Origin: Mesorhizobium sp. ORS 3324
GTDB lineage: Bacteria; Pseudomonadota; Alphaproteobacteria; Rhizobiales; Rhizobiaceae
Assembly (NCBI GenBank): GCA_000824825.2
Contig: LM655190.1
Coordinates: 3,370-59,648 of the forward strand
DNA length: 56,279 nt
Direction of reading: 5' to 3'
Both the position numbers and the translations under genes were made by a program. The notes beneath the pieces are model-generated. The model did not search any database, was not told where the DNA came from, and saw only the letters and a list, made by a program, of their open reading frames with translations. Positions 1 through 10,921 of the stretch are shown here, piece after piece (positions within the stretch are counted from its first letter, which is position 1; the number at the start of each line of letters is the position of its first letter).

Positions 1-1254
1 CTTGTTGATCATGTCTTGCGTGATCAGGCAGATGCCCTTTTCCGAGACACGGAAGCGCTTGACGTCAAGTTCTGGATCCTCGCCCACCACCAGCCCTTCC
101 GGAATGTGGACGCCGTGGTCGATGACGACGCGCTTCAAGCGCGCATTGCGGCCGACCTGGACGTCGGGCAGCATCACCACTTCCTCGAGCTTCGAATAGG
201 AATTAATGCGGGCGCCGGTGAAGATCAGGCTGCGGCGCAGCGAGGCGCCGGAAATGATGCAGTCGCCGGACACCAGCGAGGAGATCGCCTCGCCGCGGCG
301 GCCGTCCTCGTCATGCACGAACTTGGCCGGCGGCTTCAATTCGGCATAGGTCCAGATCGGCCAGTCGCGATCGTAGAGGTCGAGCTCGGGTGTGACATCG
401 GTGAGGTCGATATTGGCTTCCCAATAGGCGTCGACGGTTCCGACATCGCGCCAATAGGGCTCGGCCTCATGCGAGGAGCGTACGCAGGATTTGGCGAAGC
501 GGTGGGCGATCGCCTTACCATGCTGGACGATATAGGGGATGATGTCCTTGCCGAAGTCGCGGCTGGAACCGGGTTCGGCCGCGTCGCGGCGAAGCTGCTC
601 CATCAGGAACTTGGTCTTGAAGACGTAGATGCCCATCGAGGCCAGCGCGTAGTCCGGCTTGTCCGGAATGCCTGGAGGATCGGCCGGCTTTTCGATGAAG
701 GAGATGATGGTGTCCTTCTTGTCGACATGCATCACGCCGAAGCCGGTCGCCTCCATGCGCGGCACTTCGAGACAGCCGACGGTGACGTCGGCGCCGGCAT
801 CGACATGCTGGCGCAGCATCAGCTCGTAGTCCATCTTGTAGATGTGGTCGCCGGCGAGGATGACCATGTATTCGGGGCCGTAGGCTTCGATGATGTCTAT
901 GTTCTGGTAGACGGCGTCGGCCGTGCCCTCATACCACTGGGTTTCCGAGACGCGCTGAGAGGCGGGCAGGATGTCGAAACTCTCGTTTCGCTCGGGCCGC
1001 AGGAAGTTCCAGCCGCGCTGCAGGTGGCGGATCAGCGAATGCGCCTTGTACTGGGTGGCGACGCCGAGGCGGCGGATGCCGGAGTTGAGCGCATTGGACA
1101 GCGCGAAATCGATGATGCGCGTCTTGCCGCCGAAATAGACTGCGGGCTTGGCGCGCCGGTCGGTCAACTCCTTGAGGCGACTGCCGCGGCCGCCGGCCAG
1201 CACATAGGCCATGGCATCGCGTGCCAGCGGCTGGGTTCTCTTGATCTCTGCCAT
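1..1254 (-). CDS. glgC: Glucose-1-phosphate adenylyltransferase, 3' end cut by window
   Basis: Makes ADP-glucose from ATP and glucose-1-phosphate, the committed step of bacterial glycogen synthesis in the cytoplasm. The first 418 codons are visible. They open with the nucleotidyltransferase motif [14 protein letters not shown] and the substrate stretch [11 protein letters not shown], and a middle region carries [13 protein letters not shown] and [10 protein letters not shown]. The C-terminal beta-helix runs to the left edge, ending in [12 protein letters not shown]. By family length (about 420 aa) only a few codons and the stop are missing. The ATG at 1254 follows a GGGAGG ribosome site. It lies 61 nt after glgB and is probably co-transcribed with glgP and glgB. 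Identification is firm; the missing end is inferred from family length. Confidence 0.96.
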   Translation of the reverse strand, partial: MAEIKRTQPLARDAMAYVLAGGRGSRLKELTDRRAKPAVYFGGKTRIIDFALSNALNSGIRRLGVATQYKAHSLIRHLQRGWNFLRPERNESFDILPASQRVSETQWYEGTADAVYQNIDIIEAYGPEYMVILAGDHIYKMDYELMLRQHVDAGADVTVGCLEVPRMEATGFGVMHVDKKDTIISFIEKPADPPGIPDKPDYALASMGIYVFKTKFLMEQLRRDAAEPGSSRDFGKDIIPYIVQHGKAIAHRFAKSCVRSSHEAEPYWRDVGTVDAYWEANIDLTDVTPELDLYDRDWPIWTYAELKPPAKFVHDEDGRRGEAISSLVSGDCIISGASLRRSLIFTGARINSYSKLEEVVMLPDVQVGRNARLKRVVIDHGVHIPEGLVVGEDPELDVKRFRVSEKGICLITQDMINK

Positions 1255-1315
1255 TGTCTGCCTCCCTCGTGAGCTGCCCGGAACATTGATTGAGCAGAGT
1301 GAGATATCATCTGCT

Positions 1316-3529
1316 TTAGTCCGCGACGAATTCCAGCATAATCGTCGACAGCGGCGGCAGCAGCATCGTCGCCGATGCGCCGCCCCCGTCCCCGCTTGCC
1401 GCGACCATGCCGACATTGCCCAGGCCTGAGCCGCCATAGACGGCGGCGTCGGTGTTCATGATCTCGCGCCACTCTCCCGCATGCGGCAGCGGCACGCGAT
1501 AGTCCTCGCGCGGCACCGGCGTGAAATTGGAGATGACGGCGATCGAATTGCCACCCGGCGCGCTGCGCAGCCAGGCAAAGACCGAGTTGTCGCGATCGTC
1601 GACGATCAGCCAGGAGAAGCCTTCCGGCTCGCAGTCGCGCGCATGCAGCGCCGGGCGCGAGCGGTAGAGGTAGTTCAAGTCGCGCACCACCTGCCAAACG
1701 CCGCGATGCGGGGCGTGGTCCATCAGGTTCCAGTCGAGCGCGCGCGCCTCGCTCCACTCGCGACGCTGGGCGAATTCCTGACCCATGAACAGGAGCTTCT
1801 TGCCGGGATATCCCCACATGAAGGCGTAGTAGGCACGCAGCGTCGCGAATTTCTGCCAGTCGTCGCCGGCCATCTTGTGAAGCAGCGTGCCCTTGCCGTG
1901 CACGACCTCGTCATGGGAGAGCGGCAGCACGAAATTCTCGGAGAAGGCGTAGATCAGGCCGAAGGTGACTTCGTTGTGGTGGTATTTGCGGTAGACCGGC
2001 TCCTTGGAGAGGTACTCCAGCGTGTCGTGCATGAAGCCCATGTTCCATTTGAAGCCGAAGCCGAGCCCGCCTTCATGCACCGGGCGCGAGACCTTTGGCC
2101 ATGATGTCGATTCCTCGGCGATCGTCATCACGCCGGGATGATGGCCGTAGAGCTCCTTGTTCATTCGCTGCAGGAAACTGACGGCCTGCAAGTTCTCACG
2201 CCCGCCCTGCTCGTTGGGGATCCACTCGCCGGCCTTGCGCGAATAGTCGAGGTAGAGCATCGAGGCGACCGCATCGACGCGCAGGCCGTCGACATGGTAT
2301 TTCTCGGCCCAGAACAGCGCGTTGTTGACGAGGAACGAAGCCACTTCGCGGCGGCCGAAATTGTAGATCGCGGTGTTCCAGTCGGGGTGGAAGCCCTGGC
2401 GCGGATCGGCATGCTCGTAGAGCGCGGTGCCGTCGAATTGCACCAGCCCATGCACGTCGACGGGAAAATGCGCCGGCACCCAGTCGAGGATGACGCCGAC
2501 GCCAGCGCGATGTGCGCCATCGACGAAGCGGGCGAAGCCCTCAGGATCGCCGAAGCGGGCGGTCGGCGCGTAGAGGCCGGTGGTCTGGTAGCCCCAGGAC
2601 GGGTCGTAAGGATGCTCGGAGATCGGCAGGAACTCGATATGGGTGAAGCCGGTGTCGACCACGTATGGGATCAGCCGCGCGGCGAGCTCGTCCCAGGTGA
2701 GGAAAGTGCCGTCGTCGCGGCGCTGCCATGAGCCGGCATGGACCTCGTAGATCGAGATCGCCTCGCGCCTGGGATCGGCCTTCTGCCAGAAGCTGCGGTG
2801 CGCCTCATCGCCCCATTGATGCGCCATCGGCGGCGCCGTCACCGATGCGGTCGCCGGACGCAGTTCGGATTCGAAAGCGAACGGATCGGCCTTGAGCGGC
2901 AGACGCACGCCATCGGGACCGATGATCTCGAACTTGTAGGGCCGGCCGGAGCCGAGGTCCGGAATGAACAGTTCCCAGATGCCGGTATCCTTGCGCACGC
3001 GCATGGTGTGCCGGCGGCCGTCCCACTCGTTGAAATTGCCCACCACCGAGACGCGTCTGGCGTTCGGCGCCCAGACGGCGAAGTGCACGCCGGTGGCACC
3101 CTCATGCTCGACGATATGGGCGCCGAGCTTGTCGAAGAGCCTCAGGTGCGAGCCCTCGGCCATATAGTAGTCGTCCATCGGGCCGAGCACCGGGCCGAAG
3201 GAATAAGGGTCGGTCAGCCACCAGTCGCCGCCGGCATTTCTGGCGTGATAGCGCAGCGGCTGGCGCTTGCGGATCGAAAGCCTGCCCTCGAAGAAGCCGG
3301 CATCGTTGGTGCGGGCGAGTTCGCCGACCTCCTTGCCGGTCAGCGTGTAGGCGGTGACGAATTCGGCATCCGGCACGAAGCAGCGGGCGACGAAACCCTT
3401 GCCGGCTTCATGCACGCCAAGGATCGCAAAGGGATCGCCATGCGTTCCGGCGACAATCGCCGCGACATCGCCGGCTGGCACCAATCCGTCCGGCCCGCTT
3501 GTCGCGGCGGTCGCGCGCGGCTTCCTCAT
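1316..3529 (-). CDS. glgB: 1,4-alpha-glucan branching enzyme
   Basis: Introduces alpha-1,6 branches into glycogen (GH13). At 737 aa it matches the usual bacterial length. An N-terminal CBM48-like region is followed by the TIM barrel, with the nucleophile in [10 protein letters not shown] (about D418), the acid/base glutamate in TIAEEST (about E470) and the third carboxylate in [10 protein letters not shown] (about D540). I chose ATG 3529, preceded by GGGGAGGG. The frame stays open upstream to 3778, but that extension only translates the hairpin repeat array and should not be included. It sits between glgP and glgC in a glycogen operon. Confidence 0.96.
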   Translation of the reverse strand: MRKPRATAATSGPDGLVPAGDVAAIVAGTHGDPFAILGVHEAGKGFVARCFVPDAEFVTAYTLTGKEVGELARTNDAGFFEGRLSIRKRQPLRYHARNAGGDWWLTDPYSFGPVLGPMDDYYMAEGSHLRLFDKLGAHIVEHEGATGVHFAVWAPNARRVSVVGNFNEWDGRRHTMRVRKDTGIWELFIPDLGSGRPYKFEIIGPDGVRLPLKADPFAFESELRPATASVTAPPMAHQWGDEAHRSFWQKADPRREAISIYEVHAGSWQRRDDGTFLTWDELAARLIPYVVDTGFTHIEFLPISEHPYDPSWGYQTTGLYAPTARFGDPEGFARFVDGAHRAGVGVILDWVPAHFPVDVHGLVQFDGTALYEHADPRQGFHPDWNTAIYNFGRREVASFLVNNALFWAEKYHVDGLRVDAVASMLYLDYSRKAGEWIPNEQGGRENLQAVSFLQRMNKELYGHHPGVMTIAEESTSWPKVSRPVHEGGLGFGFKWNMGFMHDTLEYLSKEPVYRKYHHNEVTFGLIYAFSENFVLPLSHDEVVHGKGTLLHKMAGDDWQKFATLRAYYAFMWGYPGKKLLFMGQEFAQRREWSEARALDWNLMDHAPHRGVWQVVRDLNYLYRSRPALHARDCEPEGFSWLIVDDRDNSVFAWLRSAPGGNSIAVISNFTPVPREDYRVPLPHAGEWREIMNTDAAVYGGSGLGNVGMVAASGDGGGASATMLLPPLSTIMLEFVAD

Positions 3530-3565
3530 CAGGCGGTCGCCCTCCCCGGGCACCTTTTGTTTGGA

Positions 3566-3794
3566 TGCATGCCGTAATCCCAAAACCGCTGTGCACTTTT
3601 GGGCGGCATGCACCGTTCTAGTTTTGGTGCATGCCGTAATCCCAAAACCGCTGTGCACTTTTGGGCGGCATGCACGTCTAGTTTTGGTGCATGCCGTAAT
3701 CCCAAAACCGCTCTGCACTTTTGGGCGGCATGCACGTCTAGTTTTGGTGCATGCCGTAATCCCAAAACCGTTCTGCACTTTTGGGCGGCATGCA
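3566..3794. repeat. Four-unit hairpin repeat array between glgP and glgB
   Basis: Four near-identical 47-nt palindromic units start at 3566, 3628, 3688 and 3748, spaced 60-62 nt apart. The linkers of 13-15 nt are almost identical (CGTCTAGTTTTGG). Each unit can fold as a 9-bp outer stem (TGCATGCCG with CGGCATGCA), a 4-nt 5' bulge (TAAT), a 7-bp inner stem (CCCAAAA with TTTTGGG) and an 11-nt loop beginning CCGCT. Units differ by one or two bases, all in the loop. The array lies in the transcribed glgP-glgB gap. A related single unit occurs at 40104. Constant linkers and the absence of cas genes argue against CRISPR. Confidence 0.93.
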
Positions 3795-3830
3795 CCGGAG
3801 CCACATCGTTCGTGGCCTCATGCAATCACA

Positions 3831-6293
3831 TCAGACGGGTACGTTCCAGATTTCTTTCGCATATTGGCGAATGGTGCGATCGGACGAGAACCAGCCGACG
3901 CGGGCGACGTTGCGGATGGCGCGCGCGTACCAGTCGGGACTGTTGCGCCAGACGTTGTCGACCTCGCGCTGGCAGGCGGCGTAGGAATCGAAATCGGCTG
4001 CCACCATGAACCAGTCGCTCCGGTAGAGCCCGTTCATCAGATCGCGGTAGCGGTTGGGATCGTCGGGCGAGAAGACGCCGGACGAGATCGCCGCCACCGC
4101 TTGCGACAGCTCCGGCGAAGCCTCGATCACGCCGCGCGGGTCGTAGCCGTTCTTGCGCCGCTCGGCGACCTCGGCGGTGGTGAGGCCGAAGATGAAGATG
4201 TTATCGTCGCCGACGTGCTCCTTGATCTCGACATTGGCGCCGTCGAGCGTGCCGATGGTCAAGGCGCCGTTGAGCGCAAACTTCATGTTGCCGGTGCCGG
4301 AAGCCTCCATGCCGGCGGTCGAGATCTGCTCGGAGAGATCGGCTGCCGGCATCATCAGCTCGGCCAGGCTGACATTGTAGTTCGGCACGAACACCATTTT
4401 CAGCAGGCCGCGCACCGCCGGATCGCGATTGATGACCCTGGCGACATCATTGGCCAGTTTGATGATCAGCTTGGCGTTGTGGTAGCTCGGCGCCGCCTTG
4501 CCGCCGAAGAATTTCACCCGCGGCATCCAGTCCCTCTCGGGATGCGAGCGGATCTGGTCGTAAAGTGCGATCGCTTCCAGGATGTTGAGCAGCTGGCGCT
4601 TGTATTCGTGGATGCGCTTGACCTGGATGTCGAACAGCGCCGAAGGATCGAGCCTGATGCCGAGCCGATCGGCGACGAGGTTCGCGAGCCTTACCTTGTT
4701 CTGCCGCTTCACGGCGGCGAACTTCTCGCGGAAGGCGGCATCGTCGGCGAGAGGATCGAGATCCTTGATCGCCTCGATGTCGTCCATGAAGCGGTCGCCG
4801 ATCGCCTCGCGCGCGAGCGCAGTCAGGCCGGGATTGCACTGGATCAGCCAGCGCCGCGGCGTGATGCCGTTGGTCTTGTTGTTGATGCGGTCCGGGTAGA
4901 GCTTGTGGAGATCGGCGAACACCGTCTCCTTCATCAGCTCGGTGTGCAGCGCCGAGACGCCGTTGATCGAATGCGAGCCGACGAAGGCGAGATTGCCCAT
5001 GCGCACGCGGCGGTCGCCGTTTTCCTGGATCAGCGAGATGCGGGCGATCTGCTCGCCCGAGAACTGGTTGGTGGCGCGGGCCTCGAGCAGTACCTCGGCG
5101 TTGATGGCATAGACGATCTGCATGTGGCGCGGCAAAAGCCGCTCGAAGAGCGGCACCGGCCAGCTTTCCAGCGCCTCGGGCAGAAGCGTGTGGTTGGTGT
5201 AGGCGAAAGTGCGCTTGGTGATGCCCCAGGCGAGGTCGAAATCCATGCCGTGGACATCCATCAAGAGCCGCATCAGCTCCGGCACGGCGACCGCCGGATG
5301 GGTGTCGTTCAGGTGGATCGCCGCCTTGTCGGGCAGCGATTTCAGGTCGCCATATTGGCTGAGATGGCGCTGGACGATGTCCTGCAGCGAGGCGGTCGAG
5401 AAGAAATATTCCTGCCTCAGCCTTAGCTCCTGCCCGGCCATGTGCGAATCGGCGGGATAGAGCACGCGCGAAAGCGCGTCGGCCTTGTTGCTTTCGGCGA
5501 GCGCGCCGATGTGGTCGCCGGCATTGAACTTGTCGAGCAGGATCGGGTCGATCGGCATGCCGGACCAGAGCCGCAGCGTGTTGACACGCCTGGCGCGCCA
5601 GCCAGCGACCGGCGTGTCGTAGGCGACTGCCAGCACATGCTCGGTCGGCTTCCAGACATGGCGTTCGAGCCGGCCGTCCTTGGAGGTGATCGATTCCACC
5701 GAGCCACCGAAGCCGACCTCGAAGGAACGCTCGCGCCGCTCGAACTCCCAAGGGTTGCCGTGGTCGAGCCAGGTCTCCGGCAATTCGATCTGCCAGCCGT
5801 CATGGATCTCCTGGCGGAACATGCCGTTGGCATAGCGGATGCCATAGCCGTGGGCCGGGATATCGACGGTCGCCATGCTCTCCATGAAGCAGGCGGCGAG
5901 CCGGCCAAGGCCGCCATTGCCGAGAGCGGCATCCGGCTCGAGGCCGGCGATGAGGTCGAGATCGACGCCGAGCGAGGCCAGCGCCTCGCGCATGCTCTCC
6001 ATAAGGCCGAGATTGGAGAAGGCGTCGCGCATCAGGCGCCCGATGAGGAATTCGAGCGAGAGGTAATAGACGCGCTTTTCCTGCTGGTCGTAGGCTTCTT
6101 TGGTCGCCTGGATCCAGTTATCGACGATGCGGTCGCGCACCACCTTGATCGACGCGGTCAGCCAGTCATAGGGCGTGGCGACCGTGGTGTCCTTGCCGAG
6201 CCGGTATTTCAGCGACATCAAGACTTCTTCGGCAAGCGTCTTGGGATCGGGAAGGTCGAGAGCGGGGGCTTCGATCGTCATCGCGGGTGTCAT
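3831..6293 (-). CDS. glgP: Glycogen/starch/alpha-glucan phosphorylase
   Basis: Phosphorolyses alpha-1,4-glucan to glucose-1-phosphate using pyridoxal phosphate (GT35). The 820-aa length fits the family. The region ASGTGNMKFALNG holds the PLP lysine (about residue 670), followed by TLDGANVEIKEHVG. ALGNGGLGRLAACFMES lies in the N-terminal catalytic part. ATG 6293 is preceded by GAGAGG. The frame continues 25 codons upstream, but that stretch has no family similarity that I recognise. It is first in the glgP-glgB-glgC order, with the hairpin array between it and glgB. A 14-bp palindrome 79 nt upstream is a plausible operator. Confidence 0.96.
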   Translation of the reverse strand: MTPAMTIEAPALDLPDPKTLAEEVLMSLKYRLGKDTTVATPYDWLTASIKVVRDRIVDNWIQATKEAYDQQEKRVYYLSLEFLIGRLMRDAFSNLGLMESMREALASLGVDLDLIAGLEPDAALGNGGLGRLAACFMESMATVDIPAHGYGIRYANGMFRQEIHDGWQIELPETWLDHGNPWEFERRERSFEVGFGGSVESITSKDGRLERHVWKPTEHVLAVAYDTPVAGWRARRVNTLRLWSGMPIDPILLDKFNAGDHIGALAESNKADALSRVLYPADSHMAGQELRLRQEYFFSTASLQDIVQRHLSQYGDLKSLPDKAAIHLNDTHPAVAVPELMRLLMDVHGMDFDLAWGITKRTFAYTNHTLLPEALESWPVPLFERLLPRHMQIVYAINAEVLLEARATNQFSGEQIARISLIQENGDRRVRMGNLAFVGSHSINGVSALHTELMKETVFADLHKLYPDRINNKTNGITPRRWLIQCNPGLTALAREAIGDRFMDDIEAIKDLDPLADDAAFREKFAAVKRQNKVRLANLVADRLGIRLDPSALFDIQVKRIHEYKRQLLNILEAIALYDQIRSHPERDWMPRVKFFGGKAAPSYHNAKLIIKLANDVARVINRDPAVRGLLKMVFVPNYNVSLAELMMPAADLSEQISTAGMEASGTGNMKFALNGALTIGTLDGANVEIKEHVGDDNIFIFGLTTAEVAERRKNGYDPRGVIEASPELSQAVAAISSGVFSPDDPNRYRDLMNGLYRSDWFMVAADFDSYAACQREVDNVWRNSPDWYARAIRNVARVGWFSSDRTIRQYAKEIWNVPV

Positions 6294-6371
6294 GGTGCCT
6301 CTCGTTGGGTTGGCCTGATCATACCGGCTTTCACCGCTTCTCCTACCCACTTTGCCGCACTGCAGCATGTT

Positions 6372-6385
6372 CTAAATCGATTTAG
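6372..6385. promoter_or_regulatory. LacI-type palindromic operator candidate upstream of glgP
   Basis: CTAAATCGATTTAG is a perfect 14-bp palindrome with a central CG. This is the architecture of LacI/GalR-family sites such as those of FruR, CcpA and the alpha-glucoside regulators. It lies 79 nt upstream of the glgP ATG and 52 nt past the frcA stop, so glgP is the obvious target. No LacI-family gene is visible in the window. The site is seen directly; the regulator is inferred. Confidence 0.55.
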
Positions 6386-6436
6386 GCAGTGATGTCCATC
6401 GGGTACCCAGCCGCAATTTACCGTTGTGGACGGAGA

Positions 6437-7219
<783 letters not shown>

Positions 7220-7221
7220 GG

Positions 7222-8286
7222 TTACACCGAAACCTTTCTGATCCACTGGTCGATCGCCACGGCGCCGATGATCAGGACGCCGGTGAGCAGCACTTTCCAT
7301 TGCGGATCGGCGCCCAGCATATTGAGGCCCATCGAGACGACGCCGACGATCATGGCGCCGAACAGCGTGCCGAGGATCGAGCCGCGGCCGCCGAAGAGCG
7401 AGATGCCGCCGATCACCGTTGCGGTGATCGCCTGCAGATTGTAGTCGGTGACGGCGGCGGACGGCGAGATCGAGCCGTTGCGGCCGATCGAGACCCAGGC
7501 CGCGAAGGCGGCGATCAGGCCGGCAAGCGTGTAGACAGCCACCAGCACCGTCTTGGTCTGGATACCGGAAAGCTTGGCCGCCTCGGGGTCGTCGCCGACG
7601 GCGTAGACATGGCGGCCCCAGGCCGTGTGGTTGAGCACGTACCACAGGAACAGTACCAGCAGCACCATGGCAATGACCCCGGCCGTCAGCACCGCGGAAC
7701 CAACCCTGAAGCTCAGCGCAAAAAGATGCAGCAGCGGTGCCTGGGCATCGACGTCGGCGTCGCGGATCGTCTCATTGGCCGAATAGATGAAATTGGTGGC
7801 CATAACGATGTTCCACGTGCCGAGCGTCACGATGAAGGGCGGCAGCTTCATGTAAGCGACCAGCAGGCCATTGAGCAGACCGCAGGCGCCGCCGGCAGCA
7901 AGCCCCACAATCACCGCCAGAAGGGTCGGCATCCCGTAGGTGATGGCGCAATTGCCCATGATCACGGCTGAAATCACCATGATCACGCCGATCGAGAGAT
8001 CGATGCCGGCGGTCAGGATCACTAGTGTCTGGGCGGCCCCTAGAATGCCGACGATAGCGATCTGCTGCAGGATCAGCGTCAGCGTGTAGGACGAGAAGAA
8101 ACGTCCACCGATGGCGATGCCGAAGATGATGATCGACAGCACTAGCACGATCAGCGGCACCGCGGCCGGTGTGGAGTGCAGGAAGTGCTGGGCGCGCTTG
8201 ACGAACGACTTGCCGTGCTCGTCGAAGGCGGCAACGCTGGTGTCGCTGCCCGAGAGAACCTTCTCGAATTCCTGAATCTGCGACAT
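7222..8286 (-). CDS. frcC: Fructose ABC transporter, permease FrcC
   Basis: Inner-membrane permease of the RbsC/BPD_transp_2 type, 354 aa. A soluble N-terminus of about 50 residues precedes roughly ten hydrophobic segments. The family stretch LVILTAGIDLSIGVIM is present, as is ATVIGGISLFGGRGSILGT, a conserved cytoplasmic loop. ATG 8286 has a GGGAGG ribosome site. The frame opens 10 codons earlier, but that stretch lacks a site of its own. The gene lies between frcB (160 nt upstream) and frcA (2 nt downstream), forming one transporter operon. Confidence 0.9.
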   Translation of the reverse strand: MSQIQEFEKVLSGSDTSVAAFDEHGKSFVKRAQHFLHSTPAAVPLIVLVLSIIIFGIAIGGRFFSSYTLTLILQQIAIVGILGAAQTLVILTAGIDLSIGVIMVISAVIMGNCAITYGMPTLLAVIVGLAAGGACGLLNGLLVAYMKLPPFIVTLGTWNIVMATNFIYSANETIRDADVDAQAPLLHLFALSFRVGSAVLTAGVIAMVLLVLFLWYVLNHTAWGRHVYAVGDDPEAAKLSGIQTKTVLVAVYTLAGLIAAFAAWVSIGRNGSISPSAAVTDYNLQAITATVIGGISLFGGRGSILGTLFGAMIVGVVSMGLNMLGADPQWKVLLTGVLIIGAVAIDQWIRKVSV

Positions 8287-8446
8287 ATCTCCTCCCGTCT
8301 CACGGAGCTTCGTCATGGCTCCGTGCCGCGTTTACGCATTCCGGTCTGCCGCCGGGCTTATCAGCGCTTACGAAATGTATCGTCCACCCGATGCGGCCGG
8401 GGATCAAGCCCCCAGCCGCAAGGTTTATGCGCCTGTCAGGCAGCCA

Positions 8447-9481
8447 TCAGCCCCAGCACTTGGCCAGGCCTTCCTTCGTGTCGATGGACTTCACGCCTTT
8501 TGCAGGCTTGTCGGTCACGAGATTGACGCCGGTGTCGAAGAAGTTCTTGCCTTCGGTCGGCTTCGGCTTCGTGCCATCCTTGGCGTATTTGGCGATCGCC
8601 TCGATGCCGAGCGCGGCCATCTGCAGCGGGTATTGCTGCGAGGTGGCGCCGATCACGCCTTCAGTCACCGACTTCACGCCCGGGCAGCCGCCGTCGACGG
8701 AGACGATCAGCACCTGCTTTTCGAGGCCGACGGCCTTCAGCGCCTGGTAAGCGCCGACCGCGGCGGGCTCATTGATGGTGTGGATGACGTTGATGGTGTT
8801 GTCCTTCTGCAGGAGGTTCTCCATCGCCTTGCGGCCACCTTCCTCGTTACCGTTGGTGACGTCATGGCCGACGATGCGCGGATCGTTCTCGTCGCCGATC
8901 TTGTTGGGGTCCTTAACGTCGATGCCGTAGCCCATCATGAAGCCCTGGTCGCGCAACACGTCCACGGTCGGCTGCGAGGGAGTCAGATCGAGGAAGCCGA
9001 TCTTGGCGTCCTTGGCCTTGTCGCCGAGCGTGGCGGCGGCCCAGGCACCGATCAGCTTGCCGGCCTCCAGATTATCGGTGGCGAAGGTTGCGTCGGCGGC
9101 GTCGATCGGATCGAGCGGCGTGTCGAGCGCGATCACCAACAGGCCGGCGTCACGCGCCTTCTTCACCGTCGGCACGATGCCCTTGGTATCGGAGGCGGTG
9201 ATCAGGATACCCTTGGCGCCGTCAGCGATGCAGCTTTCGATCGCCGCGACCTGGCTCTCGCTGTCGCCGTCGATCTTGCCGGCATAGGTCTTGAGGTCGA
9301 CGCCGAGCTCCTTGGCCTTGGCGGTGGCGCCCTCTTTCATCTTGACGAAGAAGGGATTGGTGTCGGTCTTGGTGATCAGGCAGGCGCCGACGCCGGCGGC
9401 CGACGCGGACGAGGCGAATGCCATCAAGCCCAGCCCGGCAGCCGCGAACACGGTGGATTTCAGCAGCGATTTCTTGGTCAC
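8447..9481 (-). CDS. frcB: Fructose ABC transporter, periplasmic binding protein FrcB
   Basis: Periplasmic sugar-binding protein (Peripla_BP_4), 344 aa. The N-terminus has a signal peptide, with a hydrophobic core about residues 8-20 and cleavage likely after SASAA. The mature part begins [20 protein letters not shown] and includes [29 protein letters not shown] and [12 protein letters not shown], closely matching my memory of Sinorhizobium FrcB. The start is GTG 9481, five nt after GGGAGG. The in-frame ATG 57 nt upstream would spoil the signal peptide. It is first gene of the operon and divergent from the ROK regulator. The 160-nt gap to frcC may allow extra FrcB expression. Confidence 0.93.
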   Translation of the reverse strand: MTKKSLLKSTVFAAAGLGLMAFASSASAAGVGACLITKTDTNPFFVKMKEGATAKAKELGVDLKTYAGKIDGDSESQVAAIESCIADGAKGILITASDTKGIVPTVKKARDAGLLVIALDTPLDPIDAADATFATDNLEAGKLIGAWAAATLGDKAKDAKIGFLDLTPSQPTVDVLRDQGFMMGYGIDVKDPNKIGDENDPRIVGHDVTNGNEEGGRKAMENLLQKDNTINVIHTINEPAAVGAYQALKAVGLEKQVLIVSVDGGCPGVKSVTEGVIGATSQQYPLQMAALGIEAIAKYAKDGTKPKPTEGKNFFDTGVNLVTDKPAKGVKSIDTKEGLAKCWG

Positions 9482-9590
9482 GATTTCCTCCCAATGGAAA
9501 CATTCCGGACGCCGGCCAACCCGGCGTCTCAAGCGCATCCAACCATTCTCCCAGCGTGGACGCTACCCCAAAAGACACCAGTCCGAGGCG

Positions 9591-9630
9591 TCTGTCAATA
9601 ATTAAATCACTCTTATTTATTATTGACAGA
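9591..9630. promoter_or_regulatory. Inverted-repeat operator candidate in the frcB/ROK promoter region
   Basis: A 40-bp AT-rich inverted repeat with arms TCTGTCAATAAT(T)AAAT and ATTTATTATTGACAGA, identical but for one inserted T, around a CACTCTT centre. It lies midway in the 210-nt region between the divergent frcB and ROK-regulator starts. Its composition contrasts sharply with the GC-rich surroundings. ROK repressors bind AT-rich palindromes, so autoregulation plus control of frcBCA is the simplest reading. The repeat is seen; its function is inferred. Confidence 0.65.
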
Positions 9631-9691
9631 CTTGCGCCGTTCACCCATTCTGAACGAAAAGCAGTGCGGGGAAACTGACGGGAGGTAAAGG

Positions 9692-10918
9692 GTGCAGACC
9701 GGCATTGCGAGGCGCGGTTCGCCCGAGGCTCGGGAGAGCCGCCTGCATCGCGGCACCAACCAGAGCGGCATGCGCGACCATAACGAACGGCTCGTGCTGT
9801 CCCTCGTGCGCCAGCATGGCAGCCTGGCCAAATCCGACATTGCGCGCATGACGGGACTATCGGCGCAGACTGTGTCCGTCATCATGCGCGAGTTGGAGGA
9901 AGACAGGCTGCTTGTCCGCCAGGCGCCGCTGCGCGGCAAGATCGGCCAGCCGTCGATCCCGATGGCGATCAATCCGGAGGGCGCCTTCTTCATTGGCCTC
10001 AAGATCGGCCGCCGCAGCGCCGAACTGGTGCTGATCGACTTCCTCGGCAATGTGCGCTCGATGCTGCGCAATTCCTATCGCTACCCGGCGCCGCGCGAGA
10101 CGGTCGAGTTCGTCACCGCCGGCATCAAGAAGATGCGCGGCGAGCTGAGCCCGGCGCAGGACAAGCGCATTGCAGGGCTCGGCATCGCCATGCCGTTCGA
10201 GCTCTGGAGCTGGGCCGACACCGCCGGCGCGCCACGCGAGATCATGGACGAATGGCGCCACCGCGACATCCGCGCCGACATCCAGTCGCAGTGCGACTTT
10301 CCAGTCTATCTGCAGAACGACGCCACCTCCGCCTGCGGAGCGGAGCTCGTCTTCGGCCAAGCGGGCGGCGCGCGCGACTTCGTCTATTTCTATATCGGCG
10401 CCTTTGCCGGCGGCGGCATCGTGCTCAACGGCCGCCTGTTCGGAGGCCCGACCGGCAACGCCGGCGCGCTAGGCTCGATGCCGGTGCCGGGACCGGACGG
10501 CAAGCCGACACAGCTCATCGACGTCGCCTCGATCGCGATATTGGAAAAGGCGCTCAGCGCGAAGGGCATCGACGGCTCCTATCTCTGGACCTCACCGCAC
10601 GAATGGGGCGACATCGGCGCCGAACTCGACGAATGGATCGCCAACGCCGCGCAGGCGCTTGCCTATGCCATCGTCGCTGCCTCCTCGGTCATCGATTTCG
10701 AAGCGGCGGTTATCGACGGCTGGATGCCGCTTGACGTGCGGCGGCGGCTCGTCGATGCAGTCACGGACGCAATCACGGGAATAGACGCCGAGGGCCTAAA
10801 GCTGCCGCTCGTGCGCGAAGGTACCGTCGGCATCCATGCGCGAGCACTCGGCGGCGCCAGCCTGCCACTTTCCGAGCGCTTCCTGATCGGATCGACCACG
10901 ATCTCAAGGAGCGCCTGA
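9692..10918 (+). CDS. ROK-family transcriptional regulator (FrcR-like)
   Basis: A 408-aa regulator with an N-terminal winged helix (about residues 30-80; SLAKSDIARMTGLSAQTVS) and a C-terminal ROK sugar-kinase fold. The ROK part has lost the usual Cys-rich zinc motif after the GNAGALG region (it reads VPGPDGKPTQLIDVAS), so it is probably a sugar sensor and not a kinase. GTG 9692 has GGAGG six nt upstream. It is divergent from frcBCA and followed 3 nt later by a FucU-like gene and fructokinase, so it very likely controls fructose uptake and phosphorylation through the palindrome at 9591-9630. The symbol frcR would fit but is not asserted. Confidence 0.88.
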   Translation: MQTGIARRGSPEARESRLHRGTNQSGMRDHNERLVLSLVRQHGSLAKSDIARMTGLSAQTVSVIMRELEEDRLLVRQAPLRGKIGQPSIPMAINPEGAFFIGLKIGRRSAELVLIDFLGNVRSMLRNSYRYPAPRETVEFVTAGIKKMRGELSPAQDKRIAGLGIAMPFELWSWADTAGAPREIMDEWRHRDIRADIQSQCDFPVYLQNDATSACGAELVFGQAGGARDFVYFYIGAFAGGGIVLNGRLFGGPTGNAGALGSMPVPGPDGKPTQLIDVASIAILEKALSAKGIDGSYLWTSPHEWGDIGAELDEWIANAAQALAYAIVAASSVIDFEAAVIDGWMPLDVRRRLVDAVTDAITGIDAEGLKLPLVREGTVGIHARALGGASLPLSERFLIGSTTISRSA

Positions 10919-10921
10919 CCC

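Noticed and set aside
3530..3778. N-terminal extension of GlgB by 83 residues
   Set aside because: It only translates the hairpin repeats; ATG 3529 has a strong ribosome site and gives normal GlgB length.
3566..3794. CRISPR array
   Set aside because: Repeats and linkers are both constant, linkers are only 13-15 nt, the units are palindromic along their whole length, and no cas gene is present.
3354..5426. Long plus-strand frame of about 690 codons opposite glgP
   Set aside because: Antisense shadow of a GC-rich gene; it has low-complexity His/Asp/Arg composition and no domain.
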